The notes: generated from the letters alone by a model not told the origin. Shown: positions 7,887 through 16,615, numbered from the stretch's first letter. The stretch: DNA of 64,000 nt from Halorubrum rutilum (GCF_024494565.1 NZ_JANHDN010000001.1:372001-436000); one strand, 5' to 3'. Program-made: numbers and translations.

Positions 7887-8543
7887 TCAGTCGCGCTCCC
7901 CGTCGATCAACAGCGTGTTCGACACCAGGGTAGCGATGCCGCGCCGGAGGCGCTCGGTGACGGCCTGATCGGAGATGTCGAACTCGTCCGCGAGCTCCTT
8001 CGTGGACATCTCCCGCGGCAGCGAGTAGTAGCCGGACTCGACGGCGTGCGCGAGCGTCTCGCGCTGCGGGGGCGTCAGCCCGTACCAGGGGCCGGCGTCG
8101 GGCTTCGTGGGGTTGTAGATGCGCTCGATCGACACCCGAATCTCCTCGTCGAGGTAGCGGTCCTGAAACGCGGAGAGCGCCTCGTGAGACGGGAACCTGA
8201 GTTCGAGCGCCCACGCGTCGGCGGTCCCGGTCGCGCTCAGAAGCACCGCGTCCAGGTCGAGGATCGTCCGCAGCAGCGAGTCCCCCGACGGCTCCCAGTC
8301 CAGCGCGTACAGCGTCTCGTCTTCGTGGGTGTTGACGAGCGTGATCTCGTCGACCGACGAGTGCTCGCGGACGGACCGCTCGAACGTCTCCCGCTCGTCG
8401 TTTCGGATCCGGACGAACGGGGTGGGCCTCCCTCCCAGCGGCACCATCGTTTCGAGCGTGATCCGGGTGCCCCCTTCGACCCGGAGGATCCGGCCCAGTT
8501 CGAACGCCGCGGACGGGACGGTTATCTCGGCGATGACGCTCAT
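7887..8543 (-). CDS. bacterio-opsin-activator-type helix-turn-helix regulator
   Basis: 218 aa. The N-terminal 150 residues form the bat-type sensory region (FELGRILRVEGG, YALDWEPSGDSLLRTI). The C-terminal HTH_10 domain starts with GLTPPQRETLAHAVESGYY and contains STKELADEFDISDQAVTERLRRG. This family regulates transcription in haloarchaea. The signal is unknown. A TTAA-type element near 8573-8580 lies about 30 nt before its start on the minus strand. Target genes cannot be read from the sequence. Confidence 0.85.
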   Translation of the reverse strand: MSVIAEITVPSAAFELGRILRVEGGTRITLETMVPLGGRPTPFVRIRNDERETFERSVREHSSVDEITLVNTHEDETLYALDWEPSGDSLLRTILDLDAVLLSATGTADAWALELRFPSHEALSAFQDRYLDEEIRVSIERIYNPTKPDAGPWYGLTPPQRETLAHAVESGYYSLPREMSTKELADEFDISDQAVTERLRRGIATLVSNTLLIDGERD

Positions 8544-8764
8544 TCGATACGCGTCCGTTTCGGTGCAACCGCGTTAAATGCTCGGTAGAGGGGCTCTCTC
8601 GGAGCGATGGCGACCCTGGTGTACCATGCGTTTCGATACCGTTATGCCGTGGGAAGGCGTACCGAGAAACGCAGAGACACGAGACTGCGGTCCCCCCTGT
8701 TCGTGCGGCGGTGGACGACGGTGTCGCGACGGCGTCGACATCGCAGTCGGGCGTGTGTCCCACT

Positions 8765-8944
8765 ATGACAACCGACTTCACAGCCGACGACGAGATATCG
8801 AGCACAGACGAGTTCGAGGCCGCGCTCGGTCGACTGATCCTCGCCGCCATGGAGAACGGCGTCGATCCCCGCGGAACCTGGGAGTACCGGACCGACGGCG
8901 CCGACTCGGACGTGGAGGTCATGGTCGTCGAGCTGGCGGACTGA
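8765..8944 (+). CDS. small acidic haloarchaeal protein
   Basis: 59 aa (MTTDFTADDEISSTDEFEAA to VMVVELAD). It has an amphipathic helix followed by two predicted strands, with Trp in GTWEYRTDG. There are no Cys and no membrane segment. I do not recognise a named family, but the compact sequence, acidic composition and clean borders suggest a real gene of unknown function. Confidence 0.55.
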   Translation: MTTDFTADDEISSTDEFEAALGRLILAAMENGVDPRGTWEYRTDGADSDVEVMVVELAD

Positions 8945-9038
8945 GCGCCGACCGCCCCGCCGCCGCGGTAGGCGCGTGTTACCACGCGCCAGTACCGTTA
9001 TCTGACAGCAGCGCGTATGTCCGTCCGGTGTCCCACGC

Positions 9039-9632
9039 ATGACAGGCCAGCAGATCCTGATGATCGTCGGCGACTTCGGCGAGGACTACGAGATCATGGT
9101 CCCGTTCCAGGCGCTCCAGGCCGTCGGCCACGAGGTCCACGCCGTCTGTCCGGAGAGGGAGGGCGGCGAGACCGTCAAGACCGCGATCCACGACTTCCGC
9201 GGCGACCAGACGTACCTGGAGGAGCGCGGCCACGACTTCGAGCTCACCCACGGCTTCGACGAGGTCGACCCGGCGGAGTACGACGCCTTGGTCGTCCCCG
9301 GCGGGCGCGCGCCTGAGTACCTTCGCGGATACGACGAGGTGCTCGACGCGGTGCGGCACTTCTTCGAGGCCGACAAGCCCGTCGCCTCGCTCTGTCACGG
9401 CCCGCAGGTCCTCGCGGCCGCGGGCGTGCTCGACGGCTACGAGATCACCGCGTACCCCGCCGTCAGGCCCGAGGTCGAGGCCGCCGGCTGCTCGTGGGTC
9501 GACGGCGTGACCACCGACGGGAACCTCGTCACCGGCCAGGCGTGGCCCGACCACCCCGAGTGGATCGCGCAGTTCCTCGACCTGCTCGGCACCGAGGTCG
9601 ACCACGACGCGCCCGCCGCCGCGGCGGAGTGA
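9039..9632 (+). CDS. DJ-1/PfpI-family protein (class I glutamine-amidotransferase fold)
   Basis: 197 aa, the usual family length. The nucleophile elbow is VASLCHGPQVLAAAG with Cys at about residue 119. The supporting Glu is in FGEDYE near residue 16, and VVPGGRAPEYLRGYD matches the family. Members act as proteases, chaperones or glyoxalase/deglycase enzymes in stress protection. The exact activity cannot be set. It lies 22 nt before the Nmad3-like gene on the same strand. Confidence 0.85.
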   Translation: MTGQQILMIVGDFGEDYEIMVPFQALQAVGHEVHAVCPEREGGETVKTAIHDFRGDQTYLEERGHDFELTHGFDEVDPAEYDALVVPGGRAPEYLRGYDEVLDAVRHFFEADKPVASLCHGPQVLAAAGVLDGYEITAYPAVRPEVEAAGCSWVDGVTTDGNLVTGQAWPDHPEWIAQFLDLLGTEVDHDAPAAAAE

Positions 9633-9654
9633 CGCGTCCGGAGCCCTTTTTCCG

Positions 9655-10506
9655 ATGGCCGACCCCCGCGCCGTCGCCGTCAACGTCGCCGCCAACACGA
9701 ACGCGCCCGGCTTCCGCGGCCCCGTCTACCCCGACGGTTCGTTCGCGTACGTGCCCATCCCCGAGTCGGCGGCGACGCTCCCGCGCGATCGGTTCCCGGT
9801 CGACGAGCCGCTCCCGACGTACGGCGACCTCGACCTCCCCTTCGCGGTGCCCGCCGACCTGCGCGCGACCCCGGTCCACCTCGACCCGGAGCTCCCGGGC
9901 GTCCACGGCCGCGAGCGCGCGACCTACGGCGACCCTCACGGCGTGAAGGCGGGGCGGATCGCCGGCCTCGAACCCGGCGACTGGCTCCTCTTCTACGCGA
10001 CGCTGTCGCTGCGCCCGTACGACTGGGCGGGGCCGAGAGAGCGGTCGACGGAGGTGGACGCGCTCGACCGCGACGACGGCCTCGCGCCCGACTGGGGCGC
10101 GTACCTCTTCGCGGGGATCCGCGTCGAACGGGTGCTCGCGGTCGGCGACGGCGACCGCTCCGGGACCGGCGACGGATCGGACGACGGCGCGTCCGGCGGC
10201 GGATCGGCCGGCGACGAGGGCGACCCCCGCGCCGTCGACCGCGACGCGGCGGCCGCGCTCGCGCCGACGAACGCCCACCTGAAGCGCGACCCGTTCGACG
10301 CGCGGGTCGTCGTCGCCGGCGACCCGGCGGCGTCCGGACCCTTCGACCGCGTCGTCCCCCTCAGCACGCCGGACGCGGGCGCGGAGGCGAACCGCCTCGT
10401 CACCGCGCTCTCCAGCGACTCGGGGAAGGGGCCGTGGTGGCGGCGGCCGATGGCGTTCGGCCCCGACGCGACGGCGACCCTGCTGGACCGCATCCAGCGG
10501 GGCTGA
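9655..10506 (+). CDS. Nmad3-like protein (putative nucleotide-modification-associated domain)
   Basis: 283 aa. FAYVPIPE near residue 24, HLDPELPGVHG and RATYGDPHGVKAGRIAGLEPGDWLLFYATL, then YLFAGIRVERVLAV, resemble the Nmad3 family, whose bacterial members sit near base-modification genes. A Gly/Asp-rich insertion (about 164-190) is followed by NAHLKRDPFDARVVVAGD and a GKGPWWRRPMAFG block. No catalytic function is known. No modification or phage genes are nearby, so a housekeeping version is likely. The family assignment is from memory of motifs. Confidence 0.5.
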   Translation: MADPRAVAVNVAANTNAPGFRGPVYPDGSFAYVPIPESAATLPRDRFPVDEPLPTYGDLDLPFAVPADLRATPVHLDPELPGVHGRERATYGDPHGVKAGRIAGLEPGDWLLFYATLSLRPYDWAGPRERSTEVDALDRDDGLAPDWGAYLFAGIRVERVLAVGDGDRSGTGDGSDDGASGGGSAGDEGDPRAVDRDAAAALAPTNAHLKRDPFDARVVVAGDPAASGPFDRVVPLSTPDAGAEANRLVTALSSDSGKGPWWRRPMAFGPDATATLLDRIQRG

Positions 10507-10752
10507 GACGCTCGTTCCCCCGCTGCGACGGAGAAAGGCACAAATATTGCTCGTTATAGCGGTGCGAAGAGTTCACACGACACATCGAAAATCGACCGGT
10601 AACGAGGCGTTCACGCCGATCTGCGGCCGTTGTTCCGTCGGGACGACGACCGAATACGTTCGGCCGCCGCAATATTTGCGCGAAGGCGGTTGCACCGCTC
10701 ATCCTTGTCGGTTTCCGGGGCTATACCTTACAATAAAACTAAGGAGCATTCG

Positions 10753-11706
10753 ATGTCAGATCTCAATGTCTCCCACGAATACTTCACGTGGAGACTCGTG
10801 CAGGACGTCGCGGAGGAGAAGGGGTACTTCGAGGACGAGGGCGTCGACGCCGACCTCTCGTACTTCGCGCCCGGGACCCAGGAGTTCGAGGGCGAGAACG
10901 CCTTCGACGCCGACTGGTGGGACGACATGGACGAGGACGGCGGCACCCACGGCGTCTGCGAGTGGAACGCGGTCCAGGAGGTCTCCGAGACCGACCGCGA
11001 CATCGTCGGCTCCTACAGCGAGTGGGACCGCGTCGTCTTCGTCGACGCCGACGACGACGCCGAGACGATCGACGACCTGCGCGGCCGCAGCGTCGGGATC
11101 AACAAGTACGCGACCTCGTTCTACTCGATGCGGGAGATGCTGGAGAACGAGGGGTTCGACGAGGACGAGATCGTCTTGGAGCACGTCGGCGAGGCCGAGG
11201 ACCGCTTCGAGGCCGTGAAGGACGGCGAGGTCGACTCCATCGCGGTGCTGGAGCCGTTCGTCACGCTCGGCCGCTACGACGAGGAGCTGAAGGAGGTCTT
11301 CGACGGGCCGTGCCGCGCCGCCATCACGACGCGCGAGCAGCCCGAGCCGGAGAAGCTGGAGGGGTTCCTCGCGGCGCTGAACCGCGCGGTCGCCGACATC
11401 AACGACGACCTCGACGGCTACACCGACCGCTACGTCGCGCTGCTGGAGGACGAGGCGGCCGACAAGGCGGCCTTCGACGACGTGAACTTCGACCGGCTGC
11501 GCGAGGAGTTCGAGCTCCGCGAGTTCCTCCCCGTGCGCGCCCCCGACGAGGACCGGATCGGCGCGACCACGGACTGGATGCGCGACAAGGGGTTCGTCCC
11601 GGACGACGCCGACATCGGGACCGCGGAGGAGGTCGAGAACGAGGGCGTGCTCCCGGACGACGAGGCCGAGTCCGAGGAGGACGAGCCCGAGGCGACGGCG
11701 GACTGA
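10753..11706 (+). CDS. NMT1/THI5-like substrate-binding protein without a signal peptide
   Basis: 317 aa from ATG 10753, preceded by AAGGAG at 10741. The fold signature of SsuA/THI5-type binding proteins is seen (DDLRGRSVGINKYATSFYSM, VKDGEVDSIAVLEPFVTLGR). The start MSDLNVSHEYFTWRL has no Tat or Sec signal and no lipobox, and the C terminus is an acidic tail. It heads an ATPase-lipoprotein-permease operon. It may be a cytoplasmic ligand carrier or an enzyme-like relative acting on the imported compound rather than the importer's receptor, since a lipoprotein receptor is encoded two genes later. Confidence 0.7.
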   Translation: MSDLNVSHEYFTWRLVQDVAEEKGYFEDEGVDADLSYFAPGTQEFEGENAFDADWWDDMDEDGGTHGVCEWNAVQEVSETDRDIVGSYSEWDRVVFVDADDDAETIDDLRGRSVGINKYATSFYSMREMLENEGFDEDEIVLEHVGEAEDRFEAVKDGEVDSIAVLEPFVTLGRYDEELKEVFDGPCRAAITTREQPEPEKLEGFLAALNRAVADINDDLDGYTDRYVALLEDEAADKAAFDDVNFDRLREEFELREFLPVRAPDEDRIGATTDWMRDKGFVPDDADIGTAEEVENEGVLPDDEAESEEDEPEATAD

Positions 11707-11709
11707 CCG

Positions 11710-12561
11710 ATGTCGCTCGAGTCCCGCGTGGCGACCGACGACGGCGGCGACGAGCCGGACGCCCGGTCCGACGCCGCGTCAGCGGTCGGCGCCGACGCCG
11801 GCAACGCGGACCGCCGCGCCGACGACGCGGCGCCGATCGCCGCCAGCGACCTCACGAAGCGGTACGACGAGACCCTCGTCTTCGACGGGCTCGACCTGTC
11901 CGTCGACCCCGGCGAGGTCTGCTGTCTCCTCGGGCCGTCCGGCTGCGGGAAGACGACCCTGCTCCACCTGCTCGCGGGACTCGAAGACCCGACCGACGGC
12001 CGCGTCGAGATCGACGGCGAGGCGGTGACAGGGCCCGACTACCGGTGGGGCGTCGTCTTCCAGGACCCCCTCCTCTACCCGTGGCTCTCGGTGCGCGAGA
12101 ACGTCGAGGTCGGCCCGCGGCTCCGGGGCGAGGAGCCCGACCCCGACCACGTCGACGAGCTGCTCGAACTGGTCGGGCTCGACGGCGTCGCGGAGGCCGA
12201 CACCGCGGACCTCTCGGGCGGGATGGCGCAGCGCGCGTCGCTCGCCCGGACGCTCGCGAACGAGCCCGAGGTGCTGCTCCTCGACGAGCCGTTCTCGGCG
12301 CTCGACCAGCTGACGAAGATGGAGCTGCAGGACGAGCTGTTGCGGATCGTCGACGAGCTCGGCGTCACCGCCGTGTTCGTCACGCACGACATCGACGAGG
12401 CGGTGTACCTCGGCGACCGCGTCGCGGTCATGGGACCGGTCCCCGCGGGCATCGAACACGTCGAGCCGATCGACACCGACACGCGTTCGCGAGACGACGA
12501 GGCGTTCCTCTCCGAACGGGCGGCGGTCTTCGAACGCCTGGAGGCGGTGGGACTCGAATGA
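11710..12561 (+). CDS. ABC transporter ATP-binding protein (SsuB/TauB type)
   Basis: 283 aa. An acidic N-terminal extension of about 40 residues precedes the nucleotide-binding domain. Walker A is GPSGCGKTT, the Q-loop is VFQDPLLYPW, the signature is LSGGMAQRASLART, Walker B is VLLLDEPFSALD and the switch His is in FVTHDIDEA. This is the nitrate/sulfonate/taurine/pyrimidine-precursor importer group. It starts 3 nt after the binding-protein gene and overlaps the lipoprotein gene by ATGA. Confidence 0.92.
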   Translation: MSLESRVATDDGGDEPDARSDAASAVGADAGNADRRADDAAPIAASDLTKRYDETLVFDGLDLSVDPGEVCCLLGPSGCGKTTLLHLLAGLEDPTDGRVEIDGEAVTGPDYRWGVVFQDPLLYPWLSVRENVEVGPRLRGEEPDPDHVDELLELVGLDGVAEADTADLSGGMAQRASLARTLANEPEVLLLDEPFSALDQLTKMELQDELLRIVDELGVTAVFVTHDIDEAVYLGDRVAVMGPVPAGIEHVEPIDTDTRSRDDEAFLSERAAVFERLEAVGLE

Positions 12562-13868
12562 CGCACCACGATCACACGGACCACGACGACGTCGACCCCG
12601 ACGTCGCCGAGAGCGCGCGCGAGCTCGTCGGCGGCGCCGGCTGGCGGAACCCCTCCGAGACCGCCCGCACGGACGGGCTCTCTCGGCGCGAATTCATGAA
12701 GGAGTCCGGCCTGGCGTCGCTCGCCGCGGCCGGCGTCGGCTCCGCGGCCGGCTGTCTCGGCGGTGGCGGCGGCGGGGACGGCCCGCCGACCGCGGAGATC
12801 GGCTACCTCCCGATCACGGACTCGGCGCCCCTGCTGACGGGGTACGCCAACGACCACTTCGCCGACCACGGCGTCGACGCCGCGGAGCCGACCCTGTTCC
12901 GCGGCTGGTCGGACCTCGCGGAGGCGTTCCTCTCCGGCGCGGTCAACGTCGCCCACTTCCTGATGCCGATGACGGTGTGGATGCGCTACGGCGACGAGCT
13001 GGACGCGAACGTGCGGGTCGTCGCGTGGGACCACACGGACGGCTCGGCGCTGACGGTCCAGCAGGAGATCGACGAGTGGGCGGACCTCGGCGGCGGCACC
13101 GTCGCCGTCCCGTTCTGGTACTCGATCCACAACGTCATCCTCCAGCTCGGCCTCCGCGAGGCCGGGCTCACGCCCCGGACGGACTCCTCGGCCGACGAGG
13201 TGGCCGACGACGAGGTCAACCTCGTCGTGACGCCCCCGCCGGACATGCCCGCGGCGCTGGAGAACGGCTCCATCGAGGGGTACATCGTCGCCGAGCCGTT
13301 CAACGCGATCGGCGAGCTCGACGCCGGCGGGAAGATCCTGCGATTCACCGGCGACGTCTGGCGCCAGCACGCCTGCTGCGTCGTCGTGATGCGCGAGGAG
13401 CTGGTGGAGTCGCAGCCGGAGTGGACGACCGACGTGATGAGCGGGCTCGTCGACGCCCAGCAGTACCTCCGCGGGAACCGGTCCGAGGCGGCGCGGCTGC
13501 TCTCCTCGGAGGGGAGCGGCCTGCTCCCGCAGGGACCGGAGCCGATCGACCGCGCGCTCACCCACTACGACGAGCACGAGCCGTACCTGGAGTCGGGCGC
13601 GATCCAGAACCAGGAGTGGGACGTCGACCGGATCGGCTTCTACCCGTACCCGTACCCCTCCTACACGGAGGAGCTGGTGCGCCGCATGCGCGAGACCCGC
13701 GTGGAGGGCGAAGACGCCTTCCTCGACGACTTGGAGCCCGCCGAGGTCGCCGACGACCTCGTCGCCTACGACCCCGTTCGCACAGCCCTGGAAGCGGCCG
13801 GCGGCCCGCCGGCGTTCGACGTTCCCGAGGACGATGGCTACGAGAGACAGGAGACGATACGGTTCTGA
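12558..13868 (+). CDS. Tat-exported lipoprotein substrate-binding protein
   Basis: 436 aa from ATG 12558. A cytosolic N-terminal stretch of about 40 residues precedes the twin-arginine motif (LSRREFMKESG), a hydrophobic core and the lipobox AAGC, then a Gly-rich linker. The mature part is an SsuA/NrtA-like domain (ADVYLP-type start EIGYLPITDSAPLL, HFLMPMTVWMRYGDEL, PPDMPAALENGSIEGYIVAEPFN). It is anchored outside the membrane and delivers ligand to the permease. It overlaps the permease start by 35 nt. The ligand is not identifiable; nitrate, cyanate, sulfonates or thiamine precursors are family options. Confidence 0.85.
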   Translation: MTHHDHTDHDDVDPDVAESARELVGGAGWRNPSETARTDGLSRREFMKESGLASLAAAGVGSAAGCLGGGGGGDGPPTAEIGYLPITDSAPLLTGYANDHFADHGVDAAEPTLFRGWSDLAEAFLSGAVNVAHFLMPMTVWMRYGDELDANVRVVAWDHTDGSALTVQQEIDEWADLGGGTVAVPFWYSIHNVILQLGLREAGLTPRTDSSADEVADDEVNLVVTPPPDMPAALENGSIEGYIVAEPFNAIGELDAGGKILRFTGDVWRQHACCVVVMREELVESQPEWTTDVMSGLVDAQQYLRGNRSEAARLLSSEGSGLLPQGPEPIDRALTHYDEHEPYLESGAIQNQEWDVDRIGFYPYPYPSYTEELVRRMRETRVEGEDAFLDDLEPAEVADDLVAYDPVRTALEAAGGPPAFDVPEDDGYERQETIRF

Positions 13869-14613
13869 GCTGGTCGGGGACGCCGGCCGCCTGCTGCCGG
13901 CGGTCGGGCTCCTCGGCGGCCTCGCCGTCTGGTGGGCGGTGACGGCGTTCGGGAGCGGCATCATCACCAACTTCGCACCGGCGGCGACGTTCGCCGTCCT
14001 CGCCGAGCTCGCGGTCTCGCCCGCGTTCTACGACCACGTGTTCGTCAGCGTCTACCGGTTCGCGGTCGCGCTCGGGCTCTGCCTGACGGTCGGGCTCCCG
14101 GTCGGGATCGTCGTCGGGTACTTCAAGGCCGCCGAGCGCGCGACGACCGTCCTCTTCCAGTTCATGCGGATGATCTCGCCGCTGGCGTGGTTCCCCATCG
14201 CCATCATCGTCTTCGGCGTGGGCACCCGGTCGGCGGTGTTCGTGATGTTCATGGCCGGCCTCTGGCCGATCGTGTTGAACACGGCCCACGGGATCGCGAC
14301 CATCGACGACGACTGGCTCACGGTCGGCGAGTCGCTCGGCGGCGACACGCGCGCGCTGCTCCGCCGGGTCGTCGTCCCCGCGGTGATCCCGGACATGCTC
14401 ACGGGGATCCGCCTGTCGATCGGCATCCTCTGGATCATCCTCGTCCCCGCGGAGATGCTCGGCGTCAACACCGGGCTGGGCTACCTCATCCTCGACGCCC
14501 GCGACCGGTTCTCCTACGCGGAGATCCCCGCCATCATGCTGGTGATCGGCTTCATCGGCTTCTGGCTCGACCTCTCCGTCCGCCGGCTCCACACCCGGTG
14601 GAACTGGGGGTAA
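13834..14613 (+). CDS. ABC transporter permease (SsuC/TauC type)
   Basis: 259 aa with about six hydrophobic segments. The cytoplasmic EAA loop is GESLGGDTRALLRRVVVPAVIP, at about residues 167-188, followed by the expected G-I-R-L. The ATG at 13834 overlaps the end of the lipoprotein gene. It forms the membrane channel for the importer with the ATPase at 11710. Confidence 0.9.
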   Translation: MATRDRRRYGSELVGDAGRLLPAVGLLGGLAVWWAVTAFGSGIITNFAPAATFAVLAELAVSPAFYDHVFVSVYRFAVALGLCLTVGLPVGIVVGYFKAAERATTVLFQFMRMISPLAWFPIAIIVFGVGTRSAVFVMFMAGLWPIVLNTAHGIATIDDDWLTVGESLGGDTRALLRRVVVPAVIPDMLTGIRLSIGILWIILVPAEMLGVNTGLGYLILDARDRFSYAEIPAIMLVIGFIGFWLDLSVRRLHTRWNWG

Positions 14614-14621
14614 TCGGTCGG

Positions 14622-14627
14622 TTTTTT
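14622..14627 (+). terminator. T-run after the ABC permease
   Basis: Six T residues start 9 nt after the permease stop in an otherwise GC-rich stretch. Archaeal termination commonly uses such T-runs. It would end the four-gene ABC operon. Confidence 0.45.
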
Positions 14628-14689
14628 CGACGCGATCGCGCGCCGATTCCGCACGGCGATTTATGTGGCGCGCCACCGTACCGATAGGC

Positions 14690-15100
14690 ATGACAGCCGA
14701 TGACACCGACGACGAGACGACGACGAGCGACCGCGGCGCCCCCTCGCGCCTCGGGCGCGTCCTGCTCGGCGTCGGCCTCGCGGCGCAGGCCTCCGAGGAC
14801 TTCCGCGAGATGGACGAGACGATCGAGTACGCGGAGTCGGCGGGCGTCCCCGCCCCCGACCTCGCGGCCCCGTTCGCCTCCGGGATGATGCTGGTCTCCG
14901 GGATCGGGATCGCGCTGTGGCGGGCGCCTCGAATCACGACCGGCGCGGCCGTGACGTTCCTCACCGTCGTGACCGCGACGATGCACGACTTTTGGAACGC
15001 CGACGAGGACGATAAGAGCGGCGAGCGGCTCGCCTTCTTCGGGAACCTCGCGATGCTGGGCGGGGCGCTGGTGTTTCTGCGCGAGGCGTATAAGAGGTGA
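14690..15100 (+). CDS. DoxX-like small membrane protein
   Basis: 136 aa from ATG 14690. A TTTATG run near 14661 is about 30 nt before it, fitting a leaderless start. An acidic N terminus of about 20 residues is followed by four hydrophobic segments with LGRVLLGVGLAAQASEDF and FASGMMLVSGIGIALWRAP, the DoxX/DoxD arrangement. ATMHDFWN is the conserved block. Such proteins are membrane components of redox or stress pathways with loosely defined function. Confidence 0.65.
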   Translation: MTADDTDDETTTSDRGAPSRLGRVLLGVGLAAQASEDFREMDETIEYAESAGVPAPDLAAPFASGMMLVSGIGIALWRAPRITTGAAVTFLTVVTATMHDFWNADEDDKSGERLAFFGNLAMLGGALVFLREAYKR

Positions 15101-15171
15101 ACGCCGGCGTGGAGTAGGGATCCGAGCGTTCGGCCGCTTGTTTAGGAATAGTCTCTGCCGGAACGGCTCAG

Positions 15172-15524
15172 AACACCGCCAAAGCCCCAGCCGCTCGGCC
15201 GTACGCCTCGTCAGTGAACACCGCCAAAGCCTCAGCCGCTTGGCCGTACGCCTCGTCAGTGAACACCGCCAAAGCCCCAGCCGCGAGGGCTCGGTGCGCT
15301 CGCTGCGCGCTTCGGTCGCTCACTCCGTTCGCTCCCTCAGTGCTTGCGTCGCGCGCCGTCGCCCTCGCGGCTGCCCCTTTGAGTCCCATCCCGACCGCAC
15401 AGCGACCGCACCTCACGCCTCCCCAGCCTCGTTAGTCGCCTCCGCTTCGCTCCGGCGACTAACTCCCTCGCACGCGCTCCTTCGCGGCCGCCGGGGGCGG
15501 CCGCTCGGAGGCGCGCGCCGCCGC
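15172..15524 (+). repeat. interspersed element, copy A (353 bp)
   Basis: The longest of four related copies in the window. It begins with 45-bp direct repeats (15172-15216 and 15217-15261, then a third start at 15262) whose shared head is AACACCGCCAAAGCCCCAGC. Next comes a pyrimidine-rich variable arm, then the core GCCCCTTTGAGTCCCA and CTCACGCCTCCCCAGCCTCG. It ends with a hairpin (15484-15504, GCGGCC arms) and GGCGCGCGCC. It lies 72 nt after the stop of the DoxX-like gene and just before the convergent stop of the CBS-domain gene. Confidence 0.85.
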
Positions 15525-15529
15525 ATCTG

Positions 15530-16615
15530 TTACAGTTCGTCGGCGTCCAGCGGGTCTTCCAGCTGTCCCATCACCGCCTCCATGGCGTCGGTCGCGGTGA
15601 GCAGCCCGACGATCTCGCCGTCCTCGACGACCATGGCGAGCTCCTGTGACTCGGCCTGGAACCGGTCGTAGGCGTCGCTGACGCTCGCGTCCGCCGCGAC
15701 CGTCATCGGCGGCGCCGCGATGTCCGCGAAGGTCACGTCGCCCGCGCGGAGCTCGTCGAACCGGCTCACGATCGAGGGGGCGTACACGATCCCCTCGAAG
15801 TCGGTCGGGTCGTCGCCGACGAGCGGGAAGCGGGTGTGGGGCGTGTCGCGGATCCGGTCGAGGTTCTCCTCGACGGACGCGTCGGTCGTCAGCGAGACGA
15901 CGTCGCCGGGAGGCGTCATCACGTCCGCGACCGTGACCCTGTCGACGTCGAGCGCGCTGAGGACCTCCTCCCGGCGCTCCTCGGGGAGCTCTACGTCCTC
16001 CATCATCGAGCCGAGCCGGTTCCGGAGCTCCGCGCGCGTCTCCAACACCTCGCTTTCGGCCTCGGTCCACGAGCCGGTCATCTCGACGCCGAACAGCCCC
16101 AGGGTGGCCTTCGCGACCCAGTCGCCGACCTTGATCAGCGGCGAGATGAGCCACGCGAACCAGTACAGCGGCCGGGACCCGTAGTTGGCGACCTGCTTCG
16201 AGCGCTCGACGCCGAGGTACGTCGGCGTCTGCTCGCCGTGCGTGAGGTGGACCATGTTGATGAGGAAGAAGCCGAGCAGCGAGCCGGCGCCGGCGGACGC
16301 GAGCGCCGTGTTCTCGAACAGCGGGGCGAACAGCGCCGCGAGCCCCGGCTCGGCGACGATACCGAGCGCGATTGAGGTCCCGGAGATCCACACCTGACAG
16401 GTCGTCAGGTAGAACTCCAGGTCGTCGGTCATCCCCCAGGCGCGGCGCAGTCCGGGGGTGTCCATCTCCGATTCGGGGTACTGACGCAGGCGCGTCAGGC
16501 CGAACTCGATCGCCACGAAGTACGCGTTGATCAGGATGAGGAGGACGCCCGCCGCCACGCGGAGGACGACCTCCGTCGGCGGCATGGCGGTCGCGAGCGG
16601 GATCATCGTTCCCAC
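15530..16615 (-). CDS. CNNM/CorC-type transporter with CBS pair
   Basis: 361 aa. The N-terminal DUF21/CNNM membrane domain (about residues 10-190) has four hydrophobic segments, and the loop HGEQTPTYLG stands where GExxPK is usual. Two CBS motifs follow (about 215-345: VTVADVMTPPGDVV, and MTVAADASVSDAYD with a LLTATDAMEAVMG ending). Relatives move Mg2+ or Co2+, or regulate transport. It ends close to repeat copy A. A shorter start at Met 4 or Met 11 is possible. Confidence 0.8.
   Translation of the reverse strand: MGTMIPLATAMPPTEVVLRVAAGVLLILINAYFVAIEFGLTRLRQYPESEMDTPGLRRAWGMTDDLEFYLTTCQVWISGTSIALGIVAEPGLAALFAPLFENTALASAGAGSLLGFFLINMVHLTHGEQTPTYLGVERSKQVANYGSRPLYWFAWLISPLIKVGDWVAKATLGLFGVEMTGSWTEAESEVLETRAELRNRLGSMMEDVELPEERREEVLSALDVDRVTVADVMTPPGDVVSLTTDASVEENLDRIRDTPHTRFPLVGDDPTDFEGIVYAPSIVSRFDELRAGDVTFADIAAPPMTVAADASVSDAYDRFQAESQELAMVVEDGEIVGLLTATDAMEAVMGQLEDPLDADEL

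Noticed and set aside
10788..12557. Plus-strand open frame before the lipoprotein gene
   Set aside because: Arg/Gly-rich shadow of the binding-protein and ATPase genes in another frame; the lipoprotein starts at 12558 with a Tat signal.
15172..15284. Possible CRISPR array
   Set aside because: The 45-bp units are directly adjacent with no unique spacers and belong to the interspersed element found elsewhere.
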